Positions 11,526 to 20,884 of a stretch of DNA of 64,000 bases are shown here, piece after piece (within the stretch, counting starts at the first letter, position 1; each line of letters opens with the position of its first letter). The position numbers and the translations under genes were made by a program. A model generated the notes under the pieces. The model was not told where the DNA came from and did no database searches. It was given only the letters and a program-made list of their open reading frames with translations. The stretch is from Cristatella mucedo. Taxonomy: Eukaryota; Bryozoa; Phylactolaemata; Cristatellidae. The stretch spans positions 513,501 to 577,500 of the forward strand of contig WPIO01000124.1 of assembly GCA_009760855.2 (NCBI GenBank), read 5' to 3'.

Positions 11526-11771
11526 CTACAGCTTCTTCAGCAAAGGAAACGCGTATTTGAAGCTCTGGCATTTTTTGACAAGCCTCACAGCCATTTAAAT
11601 CAGAAAATGCAGAGGCACTAGATGTTCGTTTTGGTAGCCCAACCAAAGTAGAATTTTAGCAGTCCAGCCTTGACAGAACCATGGAGCTAGTAGTATATTT
11701 ACCAAGCCACCGTTGTAGATAGTCCCTGACTTTAACATGGGTTGCACGTGGCACAGAGCCGCGGATGCAGT

Positions 11772-12080
11772 CTATTTACTGAGACTTTCAAAACTTGAGC
11801 AGTCATCAAAAGAGCACACGTATAATCTAATTAAAAGTGAAGTAAGACCTATAAGCAGTGAATTACGGTATCCAAGTAGGAGTTTTACCAAAGCGTGGAC
11901 CAGTTTGGCTAAATAATTATTTAAGCAAGCCCGCGTTTTCGAAATGTCACATATATGAAAGCAGGCAGGCTTGATTGTGGAGCTGATGTGCTCATCGAGT
12001 GACATGTCACTGCGGCAAGGGAAACCCAGATTGTTCCGGGCAGAGGCTAAAAAAAGGTCCGCTGGAAGACTCAATTTACG
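11772..12080 (-). mobile_element. LINE-A fragment, thumb region
   Basis: An open frame of about 100 residues matches the LINE-A segment after the palm: ARNNLGFPCRSDMSLDEHIS corresponds to ARNLGVIFQSDVSLDDHIS, followed by TRACLNNYLAKLVHAL. It is truncated on both sides, with neither the C-terminal domain nor a tail. Confidence 0.8.
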
Positions 12081-12316
12081 TATTTATAAATTCAATATTC
12101 TGAGTAGCTATTGATTTATTTGTAGACAAGTGCGTGACGACTCAGTCTAAAAATCCTTTAGCCCGAAGGTGAATAAAAGTAAACCATTAACAAGTTCAAT
12201 GATTTAACCTCCTCCACGAAAGACTCTCCTTTTTCACACGCTCTCTGGTTTCATCTCTTTTTCCACATTGTTATTCCGCTCGCTTTAATGATTTTTTTGC
12301 TAATTAAGTACCCTGT

Positions 12317-12398
12317 GACACTCACTCTCTCTCTCTCTCTTCCTCTCCCCCTCCCTCTCCCCCTCTCTCTCTCCTCTCTTTCTCTCTCTCTTTCTGAC
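12317..12398. repeat. CT-rich imperfect microsatellite
   Basis: (CT)n interrupted by CCCC and TTT blocks. Confidence 0.9.
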
Positions 12399-12449
12399 GC
12401 AAAATAGCAGTAACAAAGTTACGGAGGTTAGCGGTTTCCCGTTAAGAGA

Positions 12450-12717
12450 AATTAAAAACGCGCCTATTTATGACAGCATTTAGTGGGTCCCAGTGATTCG
12501 TTCTTTATGTGTTTATGTGTGCCGACACTGTTGCATGCTTCCACTAACCACACTTACATGCTGACCCTGTGCATGTCACCCCTGACATGTTATTCATGTT
12601 GTTTATCAAGCATGATACCACTTACCATTAAATCATGTTTCCTTTGTAGAAAGTTTAAAGCGCCTAGAATCAGATTTGAATTCTCTGAGGGCGCTTTATC
12701 AAGTGTATTATTATTAA
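12450..12717 (+). mobile_element. LINE-A 3' terminus with ATTATTATT tail
   Basis: Covers the last residues of the LINE-A ORF (encoding a FMTAFSGSQ-like variant of FRTAFSGSL), the 3' UTR, the terminal GAGGGCGCTTTATCAAGTG motif and a short ATT tail. It is strongly 5' truncated. Part of the TGCATG triplet has decayed. Confidence 0.85.
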
Positions 12718-12719
12718 GA

Positions 12720-13450
12720 AAAATAGACAAAGCAAAGCTTAATTGAACGGATTCAAAGGTCCTGCAACGCTAAAGAGAAAGAAAGGTACGTATCGTTTTG
12801 GATGGAAAGCTGAACCAATGACCTGCCTTTCACAGAGGCTATCTTCCTAGAAATTTAAGCTATGTTAGGTCTTTGTAAAGTTATTCTACTCCAAGACCAC
12901 ACTCACAGAGACGAGGGACATCGCGTTAGTGCACCCGATTACGACTGCGACAAAAGAAGCTTGGTTTCGGACGCTAGGTGCGTCATTCCAAAACACTGCT
13001 GCCTCATTGACTCGTATTATTCTCGTTTTGCTAGTGATTCCCGTTTCGCTAACATAAAATTTTTCTACTACATTCCATGCATTCCTTGTGACGAATTACA
13101 GTTTTTAGTAAGAGCACTATACCCAGATCTGGGTCTTCCCTGTGTGCAATGCTTTCGGCACTTTCCTTACTCGTGATCGACATGCCTAAAATTCATTGGT
13201 TAACCTGGAACAATTTTGTGAGCATTTATTTTTTTAACTTGAATAAATTACATAAAACGCAGGCTTCCCTTCCATCAGGAGAGCTTAATAAATTTACTAA
13301 GGGTTACGCATCTGTAAAATAAGTTTACTCACGTCACCGACCAACAAATGACGTCAATCGATTCTTCTACGTCTGCCAATTGTTAAGCATCGCATGCGTA
13401 GAAACGATTGTCGCGTCACATGCGCGAGAGTTCGATTGTCCCATTGTTGC
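12720..13450. other. Unassigned sequence upstream of the small gene
   Basis: No transposon match. A 104-residue open frame at 12,862-13,176 has many Cys and Tyr residues but no recognisable domain or splice context, and is probably chance. The part from about 13,320 on contains TGACGTCA-like sites (ACGTCACC near 13,332 and TGACGTCAA near 13,349) and could be part of the 5' regulatory region of the gene that follows. Confidence 0.35.
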
Positions 13451-13474
13451 TTAGCGTAATTTCTGTCCGAACAA

Positions 13475-13482
13475 TATATATT
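13475..13482 (+). promoter_or_regulatory. TATA box candidate
   Basis: TATATATT lies about 30 bases upstream of AGCCATCACG, the likely transcription start near 13,505-13,512. A GGCCAAT box sits at about 13,494-13,500. The placement suits a short 5' exon ending at 13,552. Confidence 0.5.
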
Positions 13483-13504
13483 CGCCATTCGCTGGCCAAT
13501 ATGC

Positions 13505-14170
13505 AGCCATCACGTTCGAGAGAGCTTGGGTTTTCTGCTAGCTAACGAGGAGGTAAGCAAGCACATCTCCGACCCACAGATCGCCTGCCTCTCCCTCGGG
13601 TGCGGTCTTGCCCTCTTAGCAGTGCCCAGCTACGCAGACCGAGCAGACCCGGCAGACCCGGCAGGCCCGTGGCTCGCACTGGGGTTTCACGCCGGAAGCT
13701 TAGCACAGCGCAGGCTGCTTATCCAGCTTATCCAGAGTGTTCTTGCCGTTCAGTTGCAGAGCTAAGATGTCGGGCAAAGGTGCAGGTGGCCATCCTCCGG
13801 CTCATCCGCCAGCTAAGACTGAGTGCGGCGGCGCGAAGGGCAGTGCTGGGTAGGAGCGACGTCCTGCTAGCTGCAAATTGCCAGGCAATATCCTCGCTCT
13901 CGTCAGCACTAGATACTGGTACTGCTTCTGCTGCTCCCCATCAGAACTAGGATAACCAATCAGCTGACCTCTCTATTTATTTTTAGCGAAAAGAAGGATG
14001 CCCCGAAACCGGGTGCTGCCGGGGCGAAGAAGTAGACGGAGCGTGACTGACTCATTTGCGGCGAGATTAGATCTATCCGCTGATCGGCACGTTTGATGGA
14101 GCAATAGTGAACAGCAATCGCCGTCTTTGATCTGGCGGTGGATGTAAATAAATGGCGGCTTTGCATATTA
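13505..14170 (+). CDS. Candidate small three-exon gene, 43-residue Gly/Ala/Lys/Pro-rich peptide
   Basis: This is the one non-transposon locus with a complete set of gene signals. Exon 1 (about 13,505-13,552) is non-coding and ends at AG|GTAAGC. Intron 1 ends at TTCAGTTGCAG (13,759). Exon 2 (13,760-13,849) has its ATG at 13,767 only seven bases in. Intron 2 (13,850-13,986, 137 bases) starts GTAGGA, has a CTGAC branch-like site, and ends TTTATTTTTAG. Exon 3 codes 13,987-14,035 (TAG), with AATAAA at 14,147-14,152. The spliced product starts MSGKGAGGHPPAHPPAK and ends KPGAAGAKK. It has one Cys, no aromatic residue, no signal peptide and no membrane segment, and looks intrinsically disordered and basic. 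The MSGKG start recalls histone tails, but no family is recognised. The function is unknown, and the exon structure is inferred from consensus sites. Confidence 0.55.
14147..14152 (+). terminator. Poly(A) signal AATAAA
   Basis: A canonical hexamer 112 bases after the stop codon of the small gene, followed by a T/GT-rich stretch (CCTTTCTTTTTGAATGTTG) in the expected downstream position. Confidence 0.55.
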
Positions 14171-14174
14171 CTAT

Positions 14175-14682
14175 CGAACCTTTCTTTTTGAATGTTGCAA
14201 ACACCTCGACCCCCAATGCCAATTTGACTAACTGCTTGAGACTGAGTAACCCATCTAGCCGCCATAACCTGCATTTTTTGTGAGAACCCCTAATGCTAGC
14301 CGCGCCTGAACACAGCCCAATTTACCTGCAATACACTGCCCAGTGGCCAGGGACTCTCAGCTAAATTTAATATTGACGACTTAGTGAGAGCCCCAGGCCT
14401 TCCCAAAAATTCTCTGAACTCTATGGGCCTAGATTGAAAGAGTGAAACACCGAGTTTTTTCCGTACTTTTCAGCGAAGAATTCTTTAGTGTATTGCTGTA
14501 ACGTTGACTTTCTAGTTGACTCAATGGAAAAGGGCTATCGTCCAACTGGGATACACTCTTCATTGATTCATTGAACCACAGTTAAAAGTAAATTTTGATT
14601 CAAAATGTAAACTAGCTTTCCTCTGTGCAGATTCTGTGATATTCTGTGCAGATGAAAGAGACTTACACAAAAATCAAATTAC
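14175..14682. other. Unassigned sequence
   Basis: No gene or repeat recognised. A tandem ATTCTGTG pair occurs near 14,631-14,648. Confidence 0.35.
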
Positions 14683-14754
14683 TTCTCAATGAAATTAAAT
14701 ATTATCAACACCAGTTGTAAAACTGGTTTTGATAATATTTAATTTCATTGAGAA
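14683..14754. repeat. Near-perfect 34-base inverted repeat with 4-base loop
   Basis: Arm 14,683-14,716 and arm 14,721-14,754 are reverse complements with a single mismatch, separated by GTAA. The arms are AT-rich, with an ACCAGTT/AACTGGT cap next to the loop. It is too long and too exact to be chance. It could be a fold-back mobile element remnant, a cruciform-forming site or a small hairpin RNA precursor. No polymerase III terminator or promoter is evident. Confidence 0.9.
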
Positions 14755-15435
14755 AAAGTGTTTACTAACAACACATCTAAGTTGAGTTCAATTAAGTCTT
14801 TCTCCATCTATTTAAATGCTTTAAAACTGGCTCTTCCTTGACTTTTTGCAATGCGGGCTCCCAAAGTAATCGGCTATAATGTTAGCATTACAGCTGCTTT
14901 GATATCTACGCTCCATTTCATTCATATGCTGAGGAACCCCTTACCTACCAAGTTCCTAGCTGAATTCTCTTAAATTTATTGGGAAGTGAGGGTGAGAAGT
15001 CAAGGTGAGAGTTTATAGTGTTGGAACATCAAAAGCATCATAGTTGACATCAACGTCACTTTCAGTTGAACTCGAATCACTGTCAGTCAATTTACCATCA
15101 GAATAGCAGATGTAACTGGAACTCCCACCTCATCACTGTGCATGCGGTATTGGTCGCGTCGCTGACGGTAGATTTGGATATTTATTTTATGCTTATCCTT
15201 TTTGCAGAAGCCCTGCACGTTTGTGATGCGAAAAAAATGATCCATTAACGTGGTCATTTTGTCATATAAAAATCATCACTTCTCCAAATGGCATGCATTT
15301 GCTTTGACCTTTAAACCGCAGTCTTTAACTTTCTACGCACGGCATGCACACCATATGTGGGGTGTCCATGTCTTATCCTGATTTCCTAGTTTGTATCCGT
15401 AGTGGGCGTGATAGCACTGTTTGATGAATTTAGTA
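14755..15435. other. Unassigned sequence
   Basis: No coding exon, RNA or transposon recognised. The 60-residue open frame at 15,066 looks random. Confidence 0.35.
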
Positions 15436-15765
15436 ATTGGTAGCCACTGCTCTTCTGTCTAGGCTCTTTTCGTCTCGGCATCGAGCGGGTGCTCCTACGC
15501 AGCGGCCGTCAGGCGGACAGAGCTAACCGCAGCCAATGCATTCGGCGGCTGACGCAAAAAGTCAGTAGCCTCGCAATGTACGAACTCGGCATCGAGCATG
15601 CTGCCAAGTAACAGAGCTACCACGATCCGCAGCAGCTGCTGCTCGCAGAGCGACGATTGCCACATAGCGACGATTGCCAGCTGCAGCAAGTTTCCTGATT
15701 TTTCGTCTTTTCCGAATATGCAGCCGAATATATGCGGAGAATTCCTACAATCGCCTGGCATAGTA
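15436..15765. other. CpG-rich island with short internal repeats
   Basis: About 330 bases of elevated G+C in AT-rich surroundings. CTCGGCATCGAGC occurs twice, at about 15,474 and 15,588, and GCGACGATTGCCA occurs twice in a row at about 15,650-15,680. An 88-residue minus-strand open frame lies across it but has no recognisable domain. Its composition resembles the leader-like modules at 18 and 48 kb. Confidence 0.35.
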
Positions 15766-15999
15766 GATCTAAAATCTTCCCTGATTATAAAAAACTATAC
15801 AAAACCAAAATAATAGCCAATTCTTTTATAAGAAATCACACCAAATTGATGTCATTCAGTGACTATAGCAGGTAAACCTAATGATAGCCAATATCAACAT
15901 ACTTATTGTATAATGTTAAAGTGCATCTCTTTGATAAACAAAGTATACCAAAGCAGACGTGCAAAAGCAAAGCAAAATACAACATAAATCATCATTAGC

Positions 16000-17795
16000 C
16001 ATGTATATTTGGAAAATAATAACAGATTTCAGACAACTTATATCATACAGTCCAGTGTAATTTTCAATCCAAACCAAAATTGTGCCAACCTTGTTGCTTA
16101 AATGGCTGCTGTATTGACGTTTGACCACTTCGAGCGGCCTTTTTGGCAAGGCCACAGCCGTAAAGCGCACAAGCGCAATTGGCTGAACTTTTTTGCTGAA
16201 CTTGGCTGAATTATCCTTAATTTTTTAAATCAAAACGGCAGTTGAGAGAAGCGCTTTGTAGAAAGGGCAGCTTTATTGCCGTTCGTACTTTTTTGGTGGC
16301 CATTTGCGCTGGCCACTGGATGCCCTAGCATTAGAACGCGAAAGAGCAATCGCATGCAATATTGTGGGTAAATCTGGAGCACAGCTTTCCATAATGTGGA
16401 ATTTGAACCAGTTGTGACAAATGTATTGAACAAATGGCAGTTTTATTGCAGTTGAATTATTTAGGGCTCAATCTGGGCCGGGCCACAGGAGACCATAGCC
16501 TAAAAATGCGAAAGCGTAACCATAATAATAAAAATAATATTATTAATGCACTTGATAAAGCGCCCTTAGAGAACTCAATCTCTCTCTAGGTGCTTTAAAT
16601 TTGCTGCAAAGGGAAATGCAATTGAAAAGTGAGTAATATCATGCTTGATAAACAAACAAAATGAATAACAGGGTTAGGGGTGACATGCACAGGGTCAGCA
16701 TGCAAATGTGGTTAGTGGCACCATGCACAGTGTCAGCACGCATAAGCACATCGAGGACGAATCACAGGGACCCACTAAATGCTGTCCTAAATAGGTGTGT
16801 TTTTAAGTTTTTTTCAAATGTGGTCAGGTCAGGGGACGTTCTGACGCAGGTCGGGAGGGAGTTCCAGGCTTTGGGATCATACGAACTAAATGCACGGTCT
16901 CCAAAGGATTTGAGGTTTATACGAGGTATTGGTAGACTGTTGGATTCCAAAAAGCGGGTGGTACGATGCTTGGTCTGATGGGGGAGTATATCTGAGAGAT
17001 AAGCTGGGGCCAAAGAATGAAGTGACCTAAAAATGAGCGACAAAACCTTGAAGTCAATCCGTTGCTTGACTGGTAGCCAGTGCAGGTCGGCGACAAGGGG
17101 TGTGATGTGGAACTGCGACGCTCAGGCAGACAAGTCTAGTTGCAGAGTTTTTCACCAGCTGCATATTAAATTGTTGGAAAACTTAGTAAAAGCTGCGGTT
17201 TATGATTTGTAATTAAAAGCGGCAGTTGAGAGATTTTTCGTGGAAGCAGCAGCTGTATTACTCTTCAAATGTTTTTGAATGCCATTTGGGCCTGACCGTC
17301 GGAGGCCATAGCGTGAGAATGGACGAACGTAATCCCATGAAATGTAAAGAATTAACGTGCAACTTTGGTTTCGCTATATAAGAAACAAAACTGCAGTTGC
17401 GCGAAGCCACTTGTGCAAATGGCAGCTTCATTGCTGAGTGCTAAAATTCTTTGGGCTGCCATTTAGGCTGTGCCATCCGAGGCCATAGATTGAGAGCAAG
17501 CAAGTGCAATCACATGAGATTTAAAGGGCAAATTTGGCATACTATTTTCTAAAATTAAGAATCAAAATCACAGTTTCACAAAGCATTTTCGTGTAATTGC
17601 AGTTGTAATGCCTTCTGAGCGTGTAAGAAGGCTGGCTGCCCGCACAATTTTAGGCTATTGCACGAGAACGGGCAAGCGCAATTACATTAAATTTTGAGGG
17701 TAAACCCATAATATGATTCTTCATAACTTTAAATTTAAACGGCAGTTTTTGTGATGCTAACTATGGTAACGGCAGCTGTACGCTGGTGTATCGCA
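16000..17795 (+). repeat. Degenerate tandem array, period about 170-180 bp, split by LINE-A
   Basis: Six or so units can be traced by the recurring order: GGCAGTTGNG, AATGGCAGCTTTATTGC, TTTGGGCTGCCATTTGGGC, GGAGGCCATAG, GAACGNGCAAGCGCAAT, CATGAAAT. GGCC-type landmarks fall at about 16,150, 16,311 and 16,481, then after the LINE-A insertion at 17,301, 17,479 and 17,652. The LINE-A at 16,522-17,165 broke one unit. Unit identity is low, so the array is old. It leads directly into the GC-rich module at 17.8 kb. Confidence 0.75.
16522..17165 (-). mobile_element. LINE-A C-terminal domain and 3' end, inserted in the tandem array
   Basis: The 3' tail (AAT units on the plus strand) is at about 16,522-16,548, then the terminal hairpin and the 3' UTR with three CATGCA hexamers. 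The frame from MSLIFRSLHSLAPAYLSDIL to FRTAFSGSL (16,762-17,043) is intact for 93 residues. It is 5' truncated inside the QLVQNSAAR segment at about 17,165. Confidence 0.9.
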
Positions 17796-17799
17796 GTTA

Positions 17800-18650
17800 T
17801 TCGTGGGACCCCACCAACCTTACAGCACGTGGGCTGACACTATCTATCACATAGACGGGCTACATTCAAGCAGACTATGCCTGCCGCTTTGCTGCAACTC
17901 TGAAAAGAGCTGAAGGTAAGACCTGCCCCACTTCGTGCAACATCCGCTGACCTCGCCTTGCGTCACCGGCGGGCGCTAGGTCAAGTTAGAGTCAGCCGCT
18001 CGAGCTGGTTAGTCCGCACGGCCCCATCGTATTGCTTTGTGTTTTTTGGGTCAGGCAGTAACGTCCGTGTCCGTAGCTCCTGTTTGCAAGCGCTTGCCAA
18101 TAATTGGGCAAAAATTTAGAAACCCGCCGTGGCAACCTATCAGTCTAGCACACATCCGCACGCCCTCTCACTTCAGATATGTCTACGCGCCGTCGCAGTC
18201 GGCCTGGTATCTACCAGGCTCCCGTCGGTCCTCCTCTCGCGTTCATTAGCCCTCTCCATGATTACGCGTCTGTCAGTGGGCTAAAAAAAGTGGGCTGTGC
18301 CGGTGCCTCTCTGCCGGCCGGCTAAAGCTGAACACGCTCGAGGGTAAGCTGCTATGGCAGCATCCGCTGCCGCAATAAGCAAGTCTCAGGCCAGGCGAGC
18401 GACTCGCTGCGATTGGGCAGCAGCTGGTTGCGGCGCTGCAATGAAAGAAACCCACCCCTTTTTTGAGGAACACAGCTGCTTGGGGCCCGTCACCGGAGCG
18501 CAATCGCATCTTCGCTTACGGCCTCTGAAGGCTACGCAGACCGTGCCTTGGAGAGCCGCCAATGAGCACGAGAAGCAGCGTCCCTCGGTGCGGTCAGCCG
18601 TGCAGCGCACAAAGACCTGCGCCAGTCCGGGAAACCATTGCACAAAAGCT
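17800..18650 (+). other. GC-rich leader-like module, copy 1
   Basis: Shares ordered blocks with 47,930-48,700. The common landmarks are AAGAGCTGAAG|GTAAGA (here GT at 17,916, a textbook splice donor), GAAACCCG, a GCCCTCTCACTTC stretch, GGCTAAAAA..GGGC, and a GGGTAAGCTGCTATGGCA-type block at about 18,341-18,360. The ATG at 18,354 opens a 182-residue frame rich in Ala/Arg that runs into the (GA)n tract, so most of that frame is not real coding sequence. It is probably the 5' region of a multi-copy element or gene family. No product is recognised. Confidence 0.5.
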
Positions 18651-18696
18651 ATACTTTTAAGTGCAAGCCTAAATGGAATCAACTTCATTTTAAACA

Positions 18697-18697
18697 C

Positions 18698-18755
<58 letters not shown>

Positions 18756-18757
18756 GG
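18697..18757. repeat. (GA)n microsatellite
   Basis: About 25 GA units with a few substitutions at the right end. Confidence 0.95.
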
Positions 18758-18759
18758 AG

Positions 18760-19435
18760 ATTATGCTATTTTGATTAATGAGCAAATCTATGGTAGGTTT
18801 CCTAGACTTGCGCTTAAATGCATTATTAAAAAATCTCATGCAGAGGATACACCAGTGCCCTCAACTATTGCCAGCTCAATCAACCTCCAATCAGCTCAGT
18901 GAACTTCAGTGATTACTTGGCTTACAGTTCATCGTTTGGTCGAATCCAATATTTACGATATTTGAATCCAGTTATTCGTTTAGTGTTTATTCATTTTACC
19001 TAGAGCTTGTTCATCGCGCTTAAAGAATTTAAAAATTAGTTTAATTCAGCTCTTTCCTTTTTTGTGTTTGCAGCCGCATTGGTCATAACTAGGGCCACGT
19101 TTTTATTGGTATATCAACACTTGGCCATGTAAAGCACAAATACATGTTAGAGACACACATTAATCACTTACGCCAGTGTTGCAATCTATATGCAGACTTT
19201 ATGCTTCTCACATGTAAGTGGCTGCCAGCTTCTCTTTGTCATAGTTTTCCATGCACACGTACATTCGTTGTTGTACCAGCAACTGCTATTTCTAGTTGCT
19301 TCCCTATTAGCTACTCTACAAGGAGTCCGCATTTAGGACTCGGTTGAACTACATATAAGAGGGTGCTTTCAACCTAAAATTGACTATTCCAGACTGTGCA
19401 TTTATCCCATTTGAACTCACATTGCGTCTTAGACG
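18760..19435. other. Unassigned sequence
   Basis: No gene, RNA or repeat recognised between the (GA)n and (TC)n tracts. Confidence 0.35.
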
Positions 19436-19569
<134 letters not shown>

Positions 19570-19654
19570 AATCTCGTTAACAATGTGAGTTCGACTTGCA
19601 GCATCCTCTCCGTGAGCTCCGCCTCTACTCGTAGCCACTCTTTAAGGGAGTCGA

Positions 19655-19870
19655 CGGACGTGAGTGCATTCATCCTGGACTTTAGTCCGGGAGGTAAGGA
19701 GCGCGCTCTTCTCGAGCCAGCGGTCGTGGGTTGGAGTACTGAAGTCAACGAATTTTTATCGCCCACTGCAAGCAGTGGCGATAGCCGTAACGGGCTGATT
19801 CGTATCTGTACACAAAAGATCCAGCACTCAGAACTGCTATTTATTTCAGTGGAGTATTCCTATATCAAAT
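19655..19870 (+). mobile_element. Diverged SINE2 copy
   Basis: Contains GCGGTCGTGGGTTGGAGTACTG in place of the SINE2 B-box region, then ATCGCCCACTGCAAGCAGTGGCGATAG and a GGCTGATTCG..TGTACACAAAA stretch, in the order seen in the SINE2 at 60.85 kb. The left third is weak. Confidence 0.6.
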
Positions 19871-19894
19871 ATTTTTGTAGGCGGAGCGGGATGT

Positions 19895-20130
19895 CAAAGC
19901 GGGATGTCAAAAGGCTCGAACAAGCTCGGTTGCTAAGGTATCAGTATCTAAGCAAGCTTTTTTCAATTTCATAGAACTGAAAGCAGACAGAAATGACTGT
20001 AAACTGATACCGTCATCAAATAAAAGCTTACTTTTGTAAGTGTCACCAAATTTTTGTAAGAAATTTAAGGAAGATATTCTTGAAGAGCCCATTTTGAGAG
20101 ATAAGCTTTTGAATCTCCGAAAAGCACCAG
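19895..20130 (-). mobile_element. Decayed LINE-A fragment, after the palm
   Basis: The minus-strand frame reads KSLSLKMGSSRISSLN and, further on, ACLDTDTLATELVRAF. These correspond to RLTLKIGSASISPVE and ACLDKDTTSKLVHAF of LINE-A. Spacing is preserved, but the intervening residues have drifted. Confidence 0.6.
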
Positions 20131-20134
20131 GCTT

Positions 20135-20755
20135 TCTATGACTATTCAGTCGGTTTTATACTCGTTCAATTTGAAAAGCTAGCTTTAATTTAACAGTGAA
20201 TGTTTGCGAAGAGAGTAATGAGAGTTTGTCGAGCTAAAATTTAGAAAGAATACATTAGAGTATACCTACTGCGAGAACTAATGAAACTGAGTACGAATTG
20301 TTGATCATTATTTGCACAATTGCAGCTTGCACAAGCACACTCGGTACCGAAATGGGTGCGAGCTTGTGCTACACCAACGCTCAGGTACAGCTATTTTTAA
20401 TTGCAGAAAATTGTAAATCGGCAAGAAGACCATACATTTAAGCAAAAGTAGAACATTGGTTAAATAAAGGTTGGCTGACCTACCAAACTGACTTTTATTG
20501 CGGTAGAAGCGCCTTTTCGGCTATTGTCACCTCATGCCTCCCTGGGCTTTCAGCAAATGAGAAAGAGTTAACTACTGCAGGCTTCCCACCCACAACCTTC
20601 TTCGTGGAGTGCGACCAGTTTGCCACTCGGCTCTAATTAGGAGGCTAAATAATAAAAGAACTGTTACCTGCATCGATCTCTTGGATACCCTCTACTTTTA
20701 ATGGTCCTTGAATGACTGTTTCCCTCCTCAGTCAATAAATCTCTGAATGCAATAA
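20135..20755. other. Unassigned sequence
   Basis: Nothing recognised on either strand. Confidence 0.3.
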
Positions 20756-20759
20756 TGAT

Positions 20760-20880
20760 ATTGGACATAAACCACTGCAGATAAGTGTCAATGATGCCAG
20801 GGGAGACAATGTGCTCTCAAGAAGGATTTATTGATCAATGCTATCAAATGCTGCTGAGAGTTCCAGCAGAGCTTAATATA
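20760..20880 (-). mobile_element. LINE-A fragment, early palm
   Basis: Aligns with about 4025-4140 of the LINE-A copy at 2.8-4.3 kb: the SAAFDTIDH..LLE segment and the following TALQWF region, read on the minus strand. It is very short and lacks any tail. Confidence 0.7.
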
Positions 20881-20884
20881 TTTG

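Larger units (their letters stand above)
10270..11660 (-). mobile_element. Decayed LINE-B copy with two internal insertions
   Basis: Three collinear minus-strand blocks match LINE-B. Block 10,270-10,400 is the 3' UTR with the CCACATGG..CTTTGTAG motif. Block 10,905-11,235 is the C-terminal domain, including LGSFIPN and the RLWN motif. Block 11,525-11,660 is the preceding segment. Two GC-rich blocks, about 10,400-10,905 and 11,235-11,525, split it and have no counterpart in the other LINE-B copies here. Confidence 0.7.

Noticed and set aside
18354-18902. 182-residue open frame starting in the GC-rich module
   Set aside because: About a quarter of it is (GA)n read as Arg/Glu. The related module at 48 kb closes its frame after about 13 codons, so the frame is not conserved.
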